From assembly GCA_018806985.1 (NCBI GenBank), contig JADANN010000383.1:248001-312000 (forward strand): a stretch of 64,000 nucleotides of DNA, written 5' to 3'. Numbering within the stretch: position 1 is the stretch's first letter; the number at the start of each line of letters is the position of its first letter. This stretch comes from Angiostrongylus vasorum. Its lineage: Eukaryota > Nematoda > Chromadorea > Rhabditida > Metastrongylidae. The position numbers and the translations under genes are program-made. Shown here piece by piece: positions 23,262 through 35,800 of this stretch. Below the pieces are notes generated by a model. The model was not told where the DNA came from, did no database searches, and worked only from the letters and a program-made list of their open reading frames with translations.

Positions 23262-23632
23262 ATTTTTTACATGACCCATGTCCACATCTATTTTGCGGAT
23301 CTCAGCACTTGCACTGGATGCATTTCCTCGCATCCGTCATCCACCATTGTTTTCGAGCTTTTCATGTGTGAGTTCGGCTGTTGCTTGACGATTTTTATCT
23401 TCTTTATGAACGTCGTTGAATGTTGGTCGAGTCGATTCTCTCTGGAATTATGGAATATTCGTGATGTGTTCCCATGTGGATTGGAGAGAGTGAGTTGGGC
23501 CCAGACAAGTGTGGTAGAAGTTTCGCAACTCTGGGCAGATCCAACCCCTTGGCAGCCGGGCGGGATCGAATAAGTACCGTGCTCGGGACGAACGGTGTCA
23601 CTACTACTGCACTGCGCGCCTCCTTCGTTGCT
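23262..23632 (-). repeat. SINE-2, long copy with complete tRNA-like head
   Basis: The minus strand starts GGAGGCGCGCAGTGCAGTAG and carries TATTCGATCCC as B box about 50 nt later. The body matches the other copies throughout. It is the most complete SINE-2 here. Confidence 0.7.
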
Positions 23633-23654
23633 GCTTACCAGAAATATTGATTTT

Positions 23655-23835
23655 AGTTTTTGTTTATATGATCTTTCTGCAAATGTTGTGCGGATTCCAA
23701 CACATAATTGTCTTTGGGCTCGAATGTGGGTTTAGCTGCTAGTTACTGGATTTGTCTTCTCCACGAATGTTGTTGAACTCTATTCCAAATGACTTGCTCC
23801 GGAATCCTGATGTAACTCTGCTAGAGCATTCAAGG
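23655..23835 (-). repeat. SINE-2, tail-side fragment
   Basis: It matches the first half of the family on the plus strand (GTGCGGATTCCAACAC, CTTCTCCACGAATG, TGTTGAACTC). It follows the copy at 23262 in the same orientation. Confidence 0.5.
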
Positions 23836-24289
23836 TTTTCGCAGGAACAGCGGTTGTTCCTTAACTTCCAAAAGGAAGTTTGCTGCTGCTTTGGAACCTC
23901 TTCAAGTATGGCAGCGATTACCACGAGCGACCAAGTGAGTATTGTGTAGCAAATTGGATCTGGCAGGGACGAATATTTTGAAGGAATTATTTTCGTTTTA
24001 AGATCAGAACAGCCTTCAAAGATAATTGAAATGAAGCGACAGCGAAGAAGACGCTTTATATTGATACTATTCTGCATTTGTGGGCAACATCCAATGGTTG
24101 GGATCTGTAGGAAGTCTTCTTAATTATTCCTAATTTCTTAATAAAGAAGGTTCTCAATACCACTAAGAACGTCAAAGGATATGGTGTTTTTTCACAATTT
24201 GATGGATTTTTGCTGAAATGTAACTGCGCTTATGCGAAATTCAAGATTCTATCCTGCCTTTATATTACAGCAACAGTTAGGTTGACGTC

Positions 24290-24510
24290 AGCCCAACAAC
24301 AACGACTTCTTGATGATTTCGTCTACTTCATAAATGTCGTTCATTGCTGAACTGGTTCTTCCTAGAATCCAAGGATAGCTCTCATAGGGCGGTCGAACGT
24401 TCCCATTCCAGGTAGTCGCCTTTCCTTGTTGGTAGGAGTGGTTTTTCCCAGAGCAATCTGATACCAACTTCTCGACCAGAGAAGGACAGTGGGCTGGCTT
24501 GGCTGGCTTG
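24290..24510 (-). repeat. SINE-2, diverged fragment
   Basis: Matching blocks: ATAAATGTCGTTCATTGCTG, CGTTCCCATTCCAGG and TTTTCCCAGAGCAATCTG. The tRNA-like head is not clear. Confidence 0.45.
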
Positions 24511-24659
24511 GCTGGCCTTGGCTGAGTCGGAGCTGCTAGCACTCGTGCATTGCACAACATCTTTAGTCATTACATGTTCTGTGCTACTATTCATCATAAA
24601 TATATGTGGATAATAATAGGCATATACAACATATTATATGTGTGTGTATCTATCCGCAT

Positions 24660-25245
24660 ATGAGTGTAGATCGTATCGGTGTATTCTTGCTGCCTTAACG
24701 TATGTCAGAAACTTGGTAGCTGCGCAACCGGAATGAAAGATCACTCTGCGTTATTGAACGCGTAGTCCAAAATACGCTGTTAGGAGTATCCCGCGTCATT
24801 CAACTAAGAGAAGGGATCCGAAGATCATATCTAAATCAACGATCAAAAAATCGAAGGCTCCGTTCTATACGCCAAACTCTCGAAGATAAGGTGGGCCGCG
24901 CACGTAAATCGTATGAACGACAACCGGTACTCAGTAACCGCTAGCGACTGCATTTCTCGGGATATCAAACATACTGCAGGAAAGCCACCGATCCAGTGGT
25001 CAGAGTTCTTTACGAAAATCCTAGAAGAAAGATATGGTTCTCAGAGAATCACTAGAGCGATCAAAACCAACTGTGTTACTCTAGCGCGCACCAAGGGGAA
25101 ATGGAAGATTTGCTGGCGACCGCTCGAGTCACTGGACAATCAACAGCACGACTGGTGATACAGGGGGATGTCAAACGTATTGCGGGAAAACCACCGACCC
25201 GATGGTCAGAGTTCTTCACGAAATCTCTAGAAGAAAGATAGGAAT
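24660..25245 (+). pseudogene. RTE-like LINE fragment, lineage 1: C-terminal region
   Basis: Broken frames give the C-terminal part, RMNDNRYSVTASDCISRDIK followed by HTAGKPPIQWSEFFTKILEE. This is the same block as in the 48.6-kb copy. A second, near-identical RWSEFF block follows at 25180, so part of the tail is duplicated. It is truncated on the left and ends at a (TA)n tract. Confidence 0.65.
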
Positions 25246-25323
25246 GTATACATCTATATTTGTATACATTATTGTGTAGAAATACGTATATACGAAAATA
25301 TATATGCATATATACGTATATAT

Positions 25324-25699
<376 letters not shown>

Positions 25700-25764
25700 G
25701 TATAAACATATTATATATGTGTCTATGCTATCGATATTATATACATACATGTACACACTATTTT

Positions 25765-26035
25765 TTTACCTTTATTTTTATTTGACCCATCTTCACGACT
25801 AGTTTGCGGATCCCAGCACGCCTCACATTCAGTTCGTTTCATCGCGTCCATTGTCCTCGAAGATCCTCCAACTTTACGTGGTTTTGGTTGCTCCTTGAGG
25901 ATTTTCATTTCATCTTGAGTGTCGTAGAATGCTGGTCGAGCAATTGTCCCTGGAGTCCTGAGATAGCCGGGCTGGAGTCCCAGTTGGACTGCAGAGTGAT
26001 TTTTTTTCCCAGACAAGTCCGGTAGCAACTGTGCA
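25765..26035 (-). repeat. SINE-2 copy between (TA)n tracts
   Basis: Blocks CCATCTTCACGACTAGTTTG, GTCGTAGAATGCTGGTCG and CCTGGAGTCCTGAGATAGCC are in order. The tRNA-like end is replaced by an AT-rich tract. Confidence 0.65.
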
Positions 26036-26639
26036 TATAAATATTTTTATACATACATATACATATATATATTTATATATATATATATATATATAATATG
26101 TATGACGTCTTCAACTTCTTGCCAAAAATCCGAGTGTTCCTTTGTTTTGCGAGAACTACGAACATCGATTAAAGAAGTTGAAAACTTTTCGAGGAACGAA
26201 AAGGCTAATGGATTTCATGCGCTGAAGTGGAAGTCCTATCCGTCATGTCAAATCGGTTTTGATGGATGTCTGCAGTCAGGCATATTGTGGTACTTGTTCC
26301 ATTCAAGTTTGTCTCAAGCTGCTGACAACTAATTTAACAACAAATTTAAAAAGTTTGTTGACAATTACATTCTTCTTTTGTTTCAAATCGGATTTCAGAC
26401 TGGGCGTCAATATGGTTATAGAGCTTGTTTTTTGAAGAAAACCTCTCCAGACGCCGATATATTAGTTTGCTTCCTCCATCCCAGACGCCTCCACCATCAC
26501 AAACTGAACGAATGTCTCAGAGAGACTAGGCTGACGTTGTCCCAAGGGATCGACAGTACATTTTCAAGAGTCGATAGCCTTTTCTTTTGTTTTGAAAAAC
26601 TGAAGAGAAGAAAGTTCTAATTTTTTATCTACTATTTTT

Positions 26640-27195
26640 TTACGATAGAGTGTTATGTGGAAACTCAGAACCTCAGGTGCGCTTCGAACCCACGACTGCC
26701 CTTTCCGGGAGTCACGTGTTTCCCGCTGCACCAACCGAAGCTCTTCGTTTGTCTTTCTCTCAGCCGAAAGAAAGTTTTCAAAAGTACAGCAATTAAACGA
26801 TAGAAGGTCCTATGCCTAATAACCATAAAGGTGCTGAGAGGTGAGTAAAACTCAGAACTTCAGTTGGACTTCGAACCATTGATTAGACTTACAGGGAGCT
26901 CACTTGCTATCCACTACACCAACCGAGGAATAGGCGCTAAATAAAAACTTAACGTTGTGATTTCGTCTGCGACTTCGGCTTAACTGGATCCAGTGCTGAT
27001 TGTGCTTCCCAGATCATTCCCATTGACGAGTGATTGGTCACAGTTTCGTTAGGGTAAGAAAGATATTGAGAGAAAGGCAAAGTAAGAGCCTCGGTTGGTG
27101 TGGTCGATAGCATGTGAGCCCCGGTAAGGGCAATCGTAGCTTCGAAGTCCATCCTAAGTTCGGAGTTTTACTCATATCTTATCTTTCTTTGTGAT
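26640..27195. repeat. SINE-3 complex with three tRNA-like heads
   Basis: Two minus-strand heads (about 26660-26760 and 26850-26925; B boxes GGGTTCGAAGC and GGTTCGAAGTCC) and one plus-strand head (about 27085-27165, GAGCCTCGGTTGGTGTGGTC) share the same element. The outer pair is in inverted orientation, so this is a partly rearranged foldback. Confidence 0.65.
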
Positions 27196-27219
27196 GGATG
27201 GAATATCTACCTACTTACT

Positions 27220-27445
27220 TATATGACGCGTCTGTACATATGACTTGGCTTCCAGCAATTTTTTTCCATTTGTTGCCGTGCATTTGTCGTCCAGAAGCTC
27301 TTCGGATTGCGTGCAGTTTGGACTGCACTTGAGGGCTTTGTCTTCTTCAAGAAATTCGTTGAATGTCAAGCTGATTCCTCTTGGAATTCTGGTGTAGCTC
27401 TATCTCTGTCGAAGAATCTCACGGTATTTACCACAGACCTGTGCA
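27220..27445 (-). repeat. SINE-2, diverged copy
   Basis: It matches GTCTGTACATATGACTTGGC and AATTCGTTGAATGTCAAGC with the family order; the head is missing. Confidence 0.5.
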
Positions 27446-27832
27446 TCGGAAAGGGTGTTTTCCAAAGTATTGATCTAAGCGATCTAAGCGGTGTCGTACT
27501 GGTGACCACACGTATTTTGCATAATATCTGTAGTAACTAAGCATCGAGCGATCCAAATTAAAAATAATCGAGTTCACGTTCTAATCGTTCAACTGTTTGA
27601 ACATCTGAATGCGTTTGATTTTTACACTAGTTAAGCAACCTAGCTAAAAACCTTGTAATCTATATAGTAACTGGTTTGTAGATTGTTTCAATTCGATTTG
27701 ATCCATGACGAAAAATTTAGACTGAGCAAGTGGGATAAAAATTGCATAGGGTTAAGCAATCGTATTCAAATGTTGAGATGTTAAGCCTTTTTTAGTGGGC
27801 TTAAATCAACCTTTAAGAGGTTAATAAATAAA

Positions 27833-28106
27833 GGATAAAGCTCTCAGCGTTGATCAATTCCTGGGGGATGTGCCATGCATTCGACTTCATTAAGCATCGT
27901 TTGGAGGTGATTGGATGTATATCTGCCATTTACAATGATTCGCGGTGGCCTACCGATGTATCGAGCCAACGCTGCTATCCTCCCAGACAAGTCTGGTACT
28001 AATTTGCCCACATCGGAGAGATGGAAGGCTTGATGGGCCACGGACGCTGGGTCGATTCCACGTGTGTGTTGTAGGGTGCCTCCGACCACTGCGCAACACG
28101 CGCCGT
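27833..28106 (-). repeat. SINE-1, full-length minus-strand copy
   Basis: Read on the minus strand: head GGCGCGTGTTGCGCAGTGGT, B-box-like GGAATCGACCC, full body and tail AGAGCTTTATCC. Confidence 0.8.
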
Positions 28107-29640
28107 TAGAAGGATGGAGTGTCATATGTCACACCATAAATTAACTTTGGAATCGGAATTATTCCTATTCGTCCCTGTCATACACAAAGCACCTCAGTGG
28201 TCTCAGCTATGATCAGATGGCTGAGAACCATCACATCTTTGGTACTGGACCGTTTTTCCAAGACCGTTTCTGGTGATATCCAGAAGTGGCTGGCTATTGT
28301 GTTCTGGAAAAGCTGGTTATACCACCAATTAGTTTGTCATACTAGTTCGGAACAGAGATAGGGCTCATTTGTTGTGGATATGACCTCTGTCAACTGTTGA
28401 CTGTAAAATTTTGACAAAACTGCCAAACGGGGGTATAAATTTGTCTTTGTACCTATTGAAGATGCTATTCACTCTGGCATCCCAAAGACAACAAACCCAT
28501 CTCCTAAACCAAATTTGAAGAACATGCATAGAATCATCATGGTATAAACTTAAACCCCTACACGCCACATAGAAACTCGCCAGATAACCCCACACCTAGC
28601 TAAAGCTTGTTCACCGTCAAATGAACAAACCAGTAGGCAAGAAATATGGTAACAAAACAGGATTTTTTCGTCGTTTCTTTTTTCCAATTTTTACATTCAA
28701 CATTGATGACTTTTGGTATTGACGGCCGTGAGAATAAGCCTGCTCTTTTGAAGTACGTCGCTGACATACATTTGTGAATGCTATGAATTTGAACGACCGC
28801 GGAAGAGCAGTGACTAGAGATACTGTGCAAAACACATGGTTCATGGCTCACACCGGTCCGAGGCCAAATGCTCCCTTTCATCCCACTGTGATCGTCAAAT
28901 TTGTGTCGGGTTTCTATGACAAAAGACCTTTCTGATTAATAAAGGCCAGGGACTGCATGTGGTAAAAACTTCGAAATGCTCTAATAGAACTCTGTCAGGA
29001 TTCCAAGAGGTGACAGCATCACCTTGACAGGGAATCCAGTGACATTCGTGAAGAATGCAAAAGCCTCAAGTAGCAAGCGAGCCGAAATTGGAATCTGAGG
29101 GTGACTAGTGTCAGACACCGAATCGAATGATAGAATTCCTTGGATTGGAGAAGTGTATGGATTTGCGCCATTAAGTAAGAATCAAAAGTGTCTAGCTACC
29201 AATATACTTTTTCATCACTTCCCACCGCTTTTTTGCTTCTTTGTTATAGTTTCCCATTACTTTTTATAGGTATTTTTTGTCAAAGCCACCTAGTGGTATT
29301 CTTCCCAATATGGTTGAAGCCAGCAAAAGCTGGCCTGAAAGCTGAAGCAATCAGCTGATTAAATTAAAACGATGCTGAATAATGTTTACACAACTGCGGC
29401 GATGCTTAGATGTCAGAGGGAATTCAGAATTTCTAGCGGCTTTTATTTCGCTCCTGTTGAAGCTTAGAATTACGAGTTTTATTAATTTCACCCACAAATC
29501 TGAAGTCCTCGTTTCGAATTTCTATCTGCCTTGCTTTTTTTCGCTGAAACTTGCTTTCATATTTCTGCCGCCCATTTAATCAAGCTATGAAAATCAGTTG
29601 ACTTCGATGATTCTTGAAAGAGTGCGAAGCGAATGATGCC
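28107..29640. other. Intergenic stretch upstream of the K2P gene
   Basis: No repeat family and no convincing exon. The K2P promoter and any untranslated first exon would be expected here; no specific element can be assigned. Confidence 0.35.
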
Positions 29641-29649
29641 GCCCCCCAG

Positions 29650-29810
29650 GGATATCTCGTGTCCTCACGCAACAGTTGACAGCACTTCGACTCGACGAAC
29701 TGACGACGTTCCCGTTCCGGCAATTGCCGACTCGTTTCGAGCCAATGAATAAGCCTTTAGTCAACTCTAGTGATAGTGAAGATATCGCAGAAGTAGCAGA
29801 TATGAATCAG
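29650..29810 (+). CDS. twk: K2P first coding exon (N-terminal cytoplasmic)
   Basis: The exon follows a C-rich acceptor ending CCCAG at 29649 and ends at GTAAGT in phase 0. The frame is open from 29637. The first ATG, at 29745, gives 22 codons ([20 protein letters not shown] and Q). The AG at 29649 could be a cis or a spliced-leader acceptor. Its acidic, hydrophilic content fits a cytoplasmic N-terminus. Confidence 0.55.
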
Positions 29811-32800
29811 GTAAGTGCAATTTCACAGTCATTCAAACACCAATGCACTTTCGTAGCCAGTTGCAGCGATTTTTTTCGTTTTTTAATATGAATTTAACAT
29901 AGAATTACTGTGCCCTTAGATTAATACTTGGTAAAAACAGCAAAGATAAAGCAATTAGGTGGAGTTCTGGTGACTATCAACGTCTCCAATCAATCGTTAA
30001 CTGATCTCTAAGTTGTGGGCTATGAGCCCTGGTGTTGCTGTCAAAAAAGTGCACGCTGTGTGTTTCCTCACTACTGAAAATTTACTGAGCTTAGCTCGTG
30101 TGACGTAGTCCTTAGACCTTTAACACACGCGTGGTCCTTAGTTCGACCCTGCTTATTCGGTGAACTAAGCCCTATATCTTTTCCGGAGTCAGCAAATTGG
30201 TAACAGATAGGAAAAAACATTAAACTGGCATGTCGGTGCACCATGCAAAACATTGTATAGGCCAAATATTTATGTGGTCATCTCTAAGATTCCTCAAATG
30301 TACGGCGAATACTTAAGGGATTATTTACGCCGAACAATTTGGGAAGCCTCTAGAAGATGAACTACGAGGAGTTGGTGAACAACCGACTGTTGTTAACACA
30401 CGCTTAACAGTGGATCTCTGTAAAACCGCTGTTCTCAGAACTTATGGATTTTAATGAAATCATCAAATGTGCGTGACAAAGGGAAAAAAAACTCTCAGTC
30501 ATATCATAGAAAGCCGTTCTTGCTTTTACGACAGTATCTGCATGAATCTTACTGAAAATTTCCAGTTCATGGACCGCCCATCGTTTTATAATTGCAGGTG
30601 CCATTTGCGTCGACAATGGCAAGGCGGACGGCTATCGTTGAAGGTATGGAACTAGACAACACTATAGCTGATGACGGAATCAAGGATAGCCAAAGCGAAA
30701 ACGGTCGGTTCTCTTTAGGAATGAGATACGTTTCGATCAAACCGTCTCTATAATCGAAAGTCGGTCATGCAGTATTCATAATAGATTATTGTCATGCATT
30801 GAGAAGACCTCATTGCTAATGATGATAAAACCGTAATGATAATTATCTAATGTTTTAAATTTCTCAAGTTTATAGTGTCATCGAGTATAGTAATAATGGT
30901 GTCACATTTCTTTGAATCTCGAGCGGAAACTTAAAAATTTAAGTTCCTGTCAAGAAAAATGCAAACTGCGACTTTCCGGGAATTCCTTCGAAATCCTAAA
31001 TCCCTCCTTTTCCTGTCTTCATTTTTTTCATTCTATGTCGAACTGTATAGAGTTAACAGCTTGGGCCTAAAGCAATAGTATTTTAATGAAACTGAGGAAT
31101 TTATGATGTAGAATTTGAATGTGCATTTCCAAAGATATCTTCTGTGCCTTGATTCTAAAAAACCTATTCCTTCGTTGAATTGTCCTTGTCATCCTTGTTT
31201 TTTCGGCATTTTCCCCATGTCATAAACTTTCGTTAACATCTTTGCATTAGGATTATATCAAAGCGGAGGTTTTAAGCCGTTCGAATTTCTAGACACTTCG
31301 GTATGAGTAGAGGATTCGGTGCGACTGACTACCGTAATCCCGAGATGATATCCAGAAGACGTTTGTCTTCCTGCTAATCCTTAAACATTTGTGCATATTG
31401 ATTTCCACTTACGGAAAGACTTTTCGATAAACTAAGTGCAAATACGAATCCTTTTTTTTCTTAGGAGGAAAGTGTCGTTCTCGTATTCGACTCGCTCTAC
31501 CTCATATCGCTTTGATCACGGCTACGATTCTTTACGTATTCGTCGGATGTAAGTGCTTATATTGTTTATGGAAACTTCGAAGTGTTAAAAATAGCGCTAA
31601 TTTCCTGTTCTTATTACTACTTTTTAATTTATGATATATCAGATATTTATCCCAGCTGAAACAATGAGCTCTCCATTGCTGTTGTAATAGTAAATGCCAT
31701 AGATTATTCAGAAGGATCTGACGAATATAAAGCGGTGTTGGATAAAAGCTTCGGCGCAGTTCAATTTTTAAGGAAACGTCACGAATTAGGCTGCATTCCT
31801 GTCATCGTAGAGGTTAATGAATTCATACTTCGTCTACACGACTAATGGTAGCCTACCGAGGTGTCAAGTTAGTATGTTTTTCATCGTGGACAAGTCGGGT
31901 TCCAATTATGGACTTCACATAGACACAAGGCTTGGTTTGCACAGGGAACTAGATCGAGCCAATAAGCACTCGGGTGTTGCAGAGCGCCGCTAACCACTGC
32001 CCCACACGTGCCGCTGTTTTTTTGTTTTTTTTTGCATAAAGTTACCATTACTCTAGTGTGCGGATCTTAGTCCTTCTTGCATTCAATTAATTTTTTTCCT
32101 CGTATTCATCGTTCGCACAGGTCGTCTAAAATTTGCTGCTGCTTTGGCTGCTGTTTGAGGATTTCGTTCTTCTTTATGAATATTGTATAGTGTTGATCGA
32201 GTCAGTGCTCCTTGCAATTTTGGAGATAGCTGGACTAAGGTGTTCCCATGTGGTTTGGAGGAAAGAGTTCGTGAGAGGGTCGAACCACCACAGTGCTTTC
32301 GGATGGACTGCATCACTTACCGCTGCACCCCGCCCCACCCCCAATCTGCAGATGATGCAGAACGACGTGTAATCTGTAGATGTGGTTAGAGAAAAAAGAT
32401 GAAAAGTTGTAAATCCAGAATATACCTGATATTACTCAATGCGACTCTCTTGAACACTTAATATCATACCATACGACACTACTAAATCTATTTTCTTCAA
32501 TAGTTATTCGCACCTAATTGAAAGTACGAGAGCTGATGGAAACGGGATGGCGGCGGTTTATTGCCGTCCCATTATTTCGGCACCACGCTGTGAGGGAGGT
32601 GGATAGTACTGGTGACTAGAAGCTTTCCGATTAGAGCCCCCTATGTGAATGGATTTTGGACATAATGAGAGGATCGTTTCCGGTTAAAACCGTCGCTTTT
32701 CGTCATTTTCGAATTACCCATGTTATGTTTCGTTGTTAGTTAGCTTATTTTAACCCATTTTGCGAAGTCTAATATACAGCGAGAGTAAAAAATTCATGGC

Positions 32801-35800
32801 TACGACACGTTCAGTGATCGTTGTTGGTATCACAATACCTCTTACTTTGCCTGCGGACTGATTTTTCTTAGTTTTGTCAGAATTAGTTTATCTGACAAAA
32901 AATAACTCATAGAAAATGGATCGATATTTCCTTTTTTACATTCCTTACTTTCACTAAGGATATATACTCATTGAAGAGAGAAGTGATCAGACAAAGCGTT
33001 TTGTATGTCCTCATTTTCAATGACACTTTTATAAGAGATATATTTCATACATCTTTAAGTAGGTGAATATAATCGTTCCCGTGAACGTCGTTGTTGTTAG
33101 CATGAAGTTGATAGAGGAACCACATTAAACGCAAGGGTTCAAAACTCGTAATTTCATTGTCCCAAAGGTAATTTTTCTTTAATTGTTTATTAGATATTCA
33201 TTAAAAGCTATAAAATGATGTGGATGCGTCGATCGAAGTAGACCTTTAGAAAAGCCGATTAATTTCAGAGCTCCCTCTTTAATGAATTAAGAATGAGAAA
33301 GTTGGTTTCAAAATGAACTCGGTTAATAAAATTTTACTTAGACACTTCGATGACCTTCTAGAGAAATAACAAAGCACCAGTTCAGCTTCCTGGTTTTTGC
33401 TGACTGATTAGGTCTCTTTTCCATGAAATTCCGGCAGAGCCCTCTACCGAACTGTCTAAAGATGACATCACGTCAGAAATTCGCCAGGTTTTGTGGATTA
33501 GAGAGGTACGCGGTCTAGCGAACAGATTTTTTTCCACGAAGGTCGCAACCCATACTATAAGCTTGTTCTACATTGAGCTACCTGATGAAAATGTTGAACC
33601 CTTTCTCAACATGGGTAACGGTGCCGATGTTATGAGTCCGTTGTTTTCTATCGCACTTCTTCGGCATGTAAAGACATCGTACAATCATAATGGCAACGAA
33701 TAGTTTATCGAAAATCACACCGGAGCTGCTTTACTCTGCTCTTTATTCACAAAAGCTGACTTTTCGGCGGATTCCGCCTTCCCAAGGTCTGCGAAGGTCA
33801 GGTTTACTGCAATATGCTAGCCAAACACCTCCATAACCAAAACGGAGAAAGTGCTAAACCAAAATTTAAATCCCAATGGAAAGAAAAAGTTCCTTCACAC
33901 ACTCTCCGTTTTCTATCACTCACTCCTCACTTAGTATTTCTGTTGGAGAACAATAACACAGAATTCGCGTGGATGGGCGATGTGCCTCTCTCACATTAAA
34001 ATAGCAGTCTTGAATACAGTGTGAAATCACGTGTTATAACGAAGCATTCCCCCTGCGGTTCATTTTTGGATTCTTAGAATCTATCTAGAGTGCTTCGACA
34101 CTTCTTTCCGTTGAAGGTCTAGATTCCTGTGCGAAGATGGCAACTTCTACTTCAAAGTTTTGTCTGTTATCTCTGTGTGTTCTTTGCCCATCTAGTAAAC
34201 TGTTTGTCTTAACTTTAAGTTTTCCGAGTGCACACCCATTCCTATGGATGCACAGTATCGGACGCGCAATACCCGTTTCGCCAATTTACTCATCTCCGCT
34301 TATTCACCCCTATTTACTTTATGTTTGTAATATTACAAAATTGCCTCGTACATCAATCCAAGACGACTTTATTTTTTTGTTCACTACGAGTCAGTAGATA
34401 AGCAGTCATAAGAATCTAGGAACACACATGTCATCCACACAAGTAAAACAATGATATCTCTATATCTTGCTCACTGGCTATGGGATTTATCGATAAAGTA
34501 CTGAATTATTGTCGACTGCATTCGTTCGTGACAAGAGTGTTCCGTAGTGAAAGAAATGAGCGAACGTATTGTTGGGAATTCTGAAAGGTGAGTTATCATC
34601 AGGCATCTGAATACGACGAGAACATGGCAGATAGAGCCAAAAAATAAGTCCTACTACTCTAGCGAGCTGTAACTGATATAATGGAATACATATCTATACT
34701 ATTATTACTGTTAGTATTAATAGTTTTGCTCCTACTTCTAGTAATAGTGGCGGAATCAGCTTTAGTAACATATTGCTCCAATATAGATCGAATATCGATC
34801 GAATGATGTTGAGAAAGGACTATGAAAAGCGTACAAGAAATTTCCCTGGCTTCGACTCCACTTAATCGTTATTTCTACCTCCACTTCGTTTTTTGTGCCT
34901 TTTTTTAGACCACATTAGCGTTTTAGCGCTATCTTCGTCTATCGCCTACTACTTTTGACTTTTTCAGCTCTCGTTTTCGCAGCTATTGAACAACCATATG
35001 AACTGTTACGTCGTAATTTTCACATGAGCGAAATCCATGAAGCCGAGTTGAGTAGTCACTTTTTTAAATTTTTTTTTGTTATTGATTGAAATCTTTTCAT
35101 CACCAGGAGTTGGATGGAAACTTTTTTTTAGCAAAAGCAGTTCAATATTGATGACTTATTTGAAAAATCAATATCACTCTTGTGTATAACCTAAATGACT
35201 ACCTAAACATTGCTTATAAAAAGATCAAGTCATAGGTTTCGACTTATGAAAATTATTAAGTATTCGAAAACCATCGCTGGTAAGGTTAAAAATCCGCATG
35301 CAAAGATTAAAAAAGAGCACGTGACCCAGTAAAACCCACTATAGTCCTACTAATCCTACTGACTTCTATTCAGCTATCCTAATACTCAATATTAAACTTG
35401 GCCGATTGATCAAATCTTTAACCGCTGTCGATTTTGTGTAAATTGAAGCATTTGTTCACTTTTTTTCCATATTTTAATCTTCTTTTCTCTTGGAAATGAG
35501 CTCATACGTTCGCATTTGCAGATTGTGATGAGGGTATGTGGACCAGACTAACATGTCATTCCTTGAAACTCTTTCAACCCTTAAGAAATCCCGAAATTCT
35601 GGTTGAAATAGAGCGTGGATATTACATCTCAAGGAGATGGCAGGCACTTCTTGAATGCATCAACAAAGATTTCACACTTTCGTGATTTCCCAAAGGCCGC
35701 AATAGATCAGTTTTGTTGAGAACTTGGGAACCTGGATACTTTAACGGCCCATCCTCATAGGTTGTGCGGGCTCCAACACATTCTCCGTTCTTCGGAGTCC

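Noticed and set aside
33491..33703. 70-codon plus-strand frame in a K2P intron as an extra channel exon
   Set aside because: It has no acceptor in a phase that joins its neighbours and no transmembrane or K2P motif.
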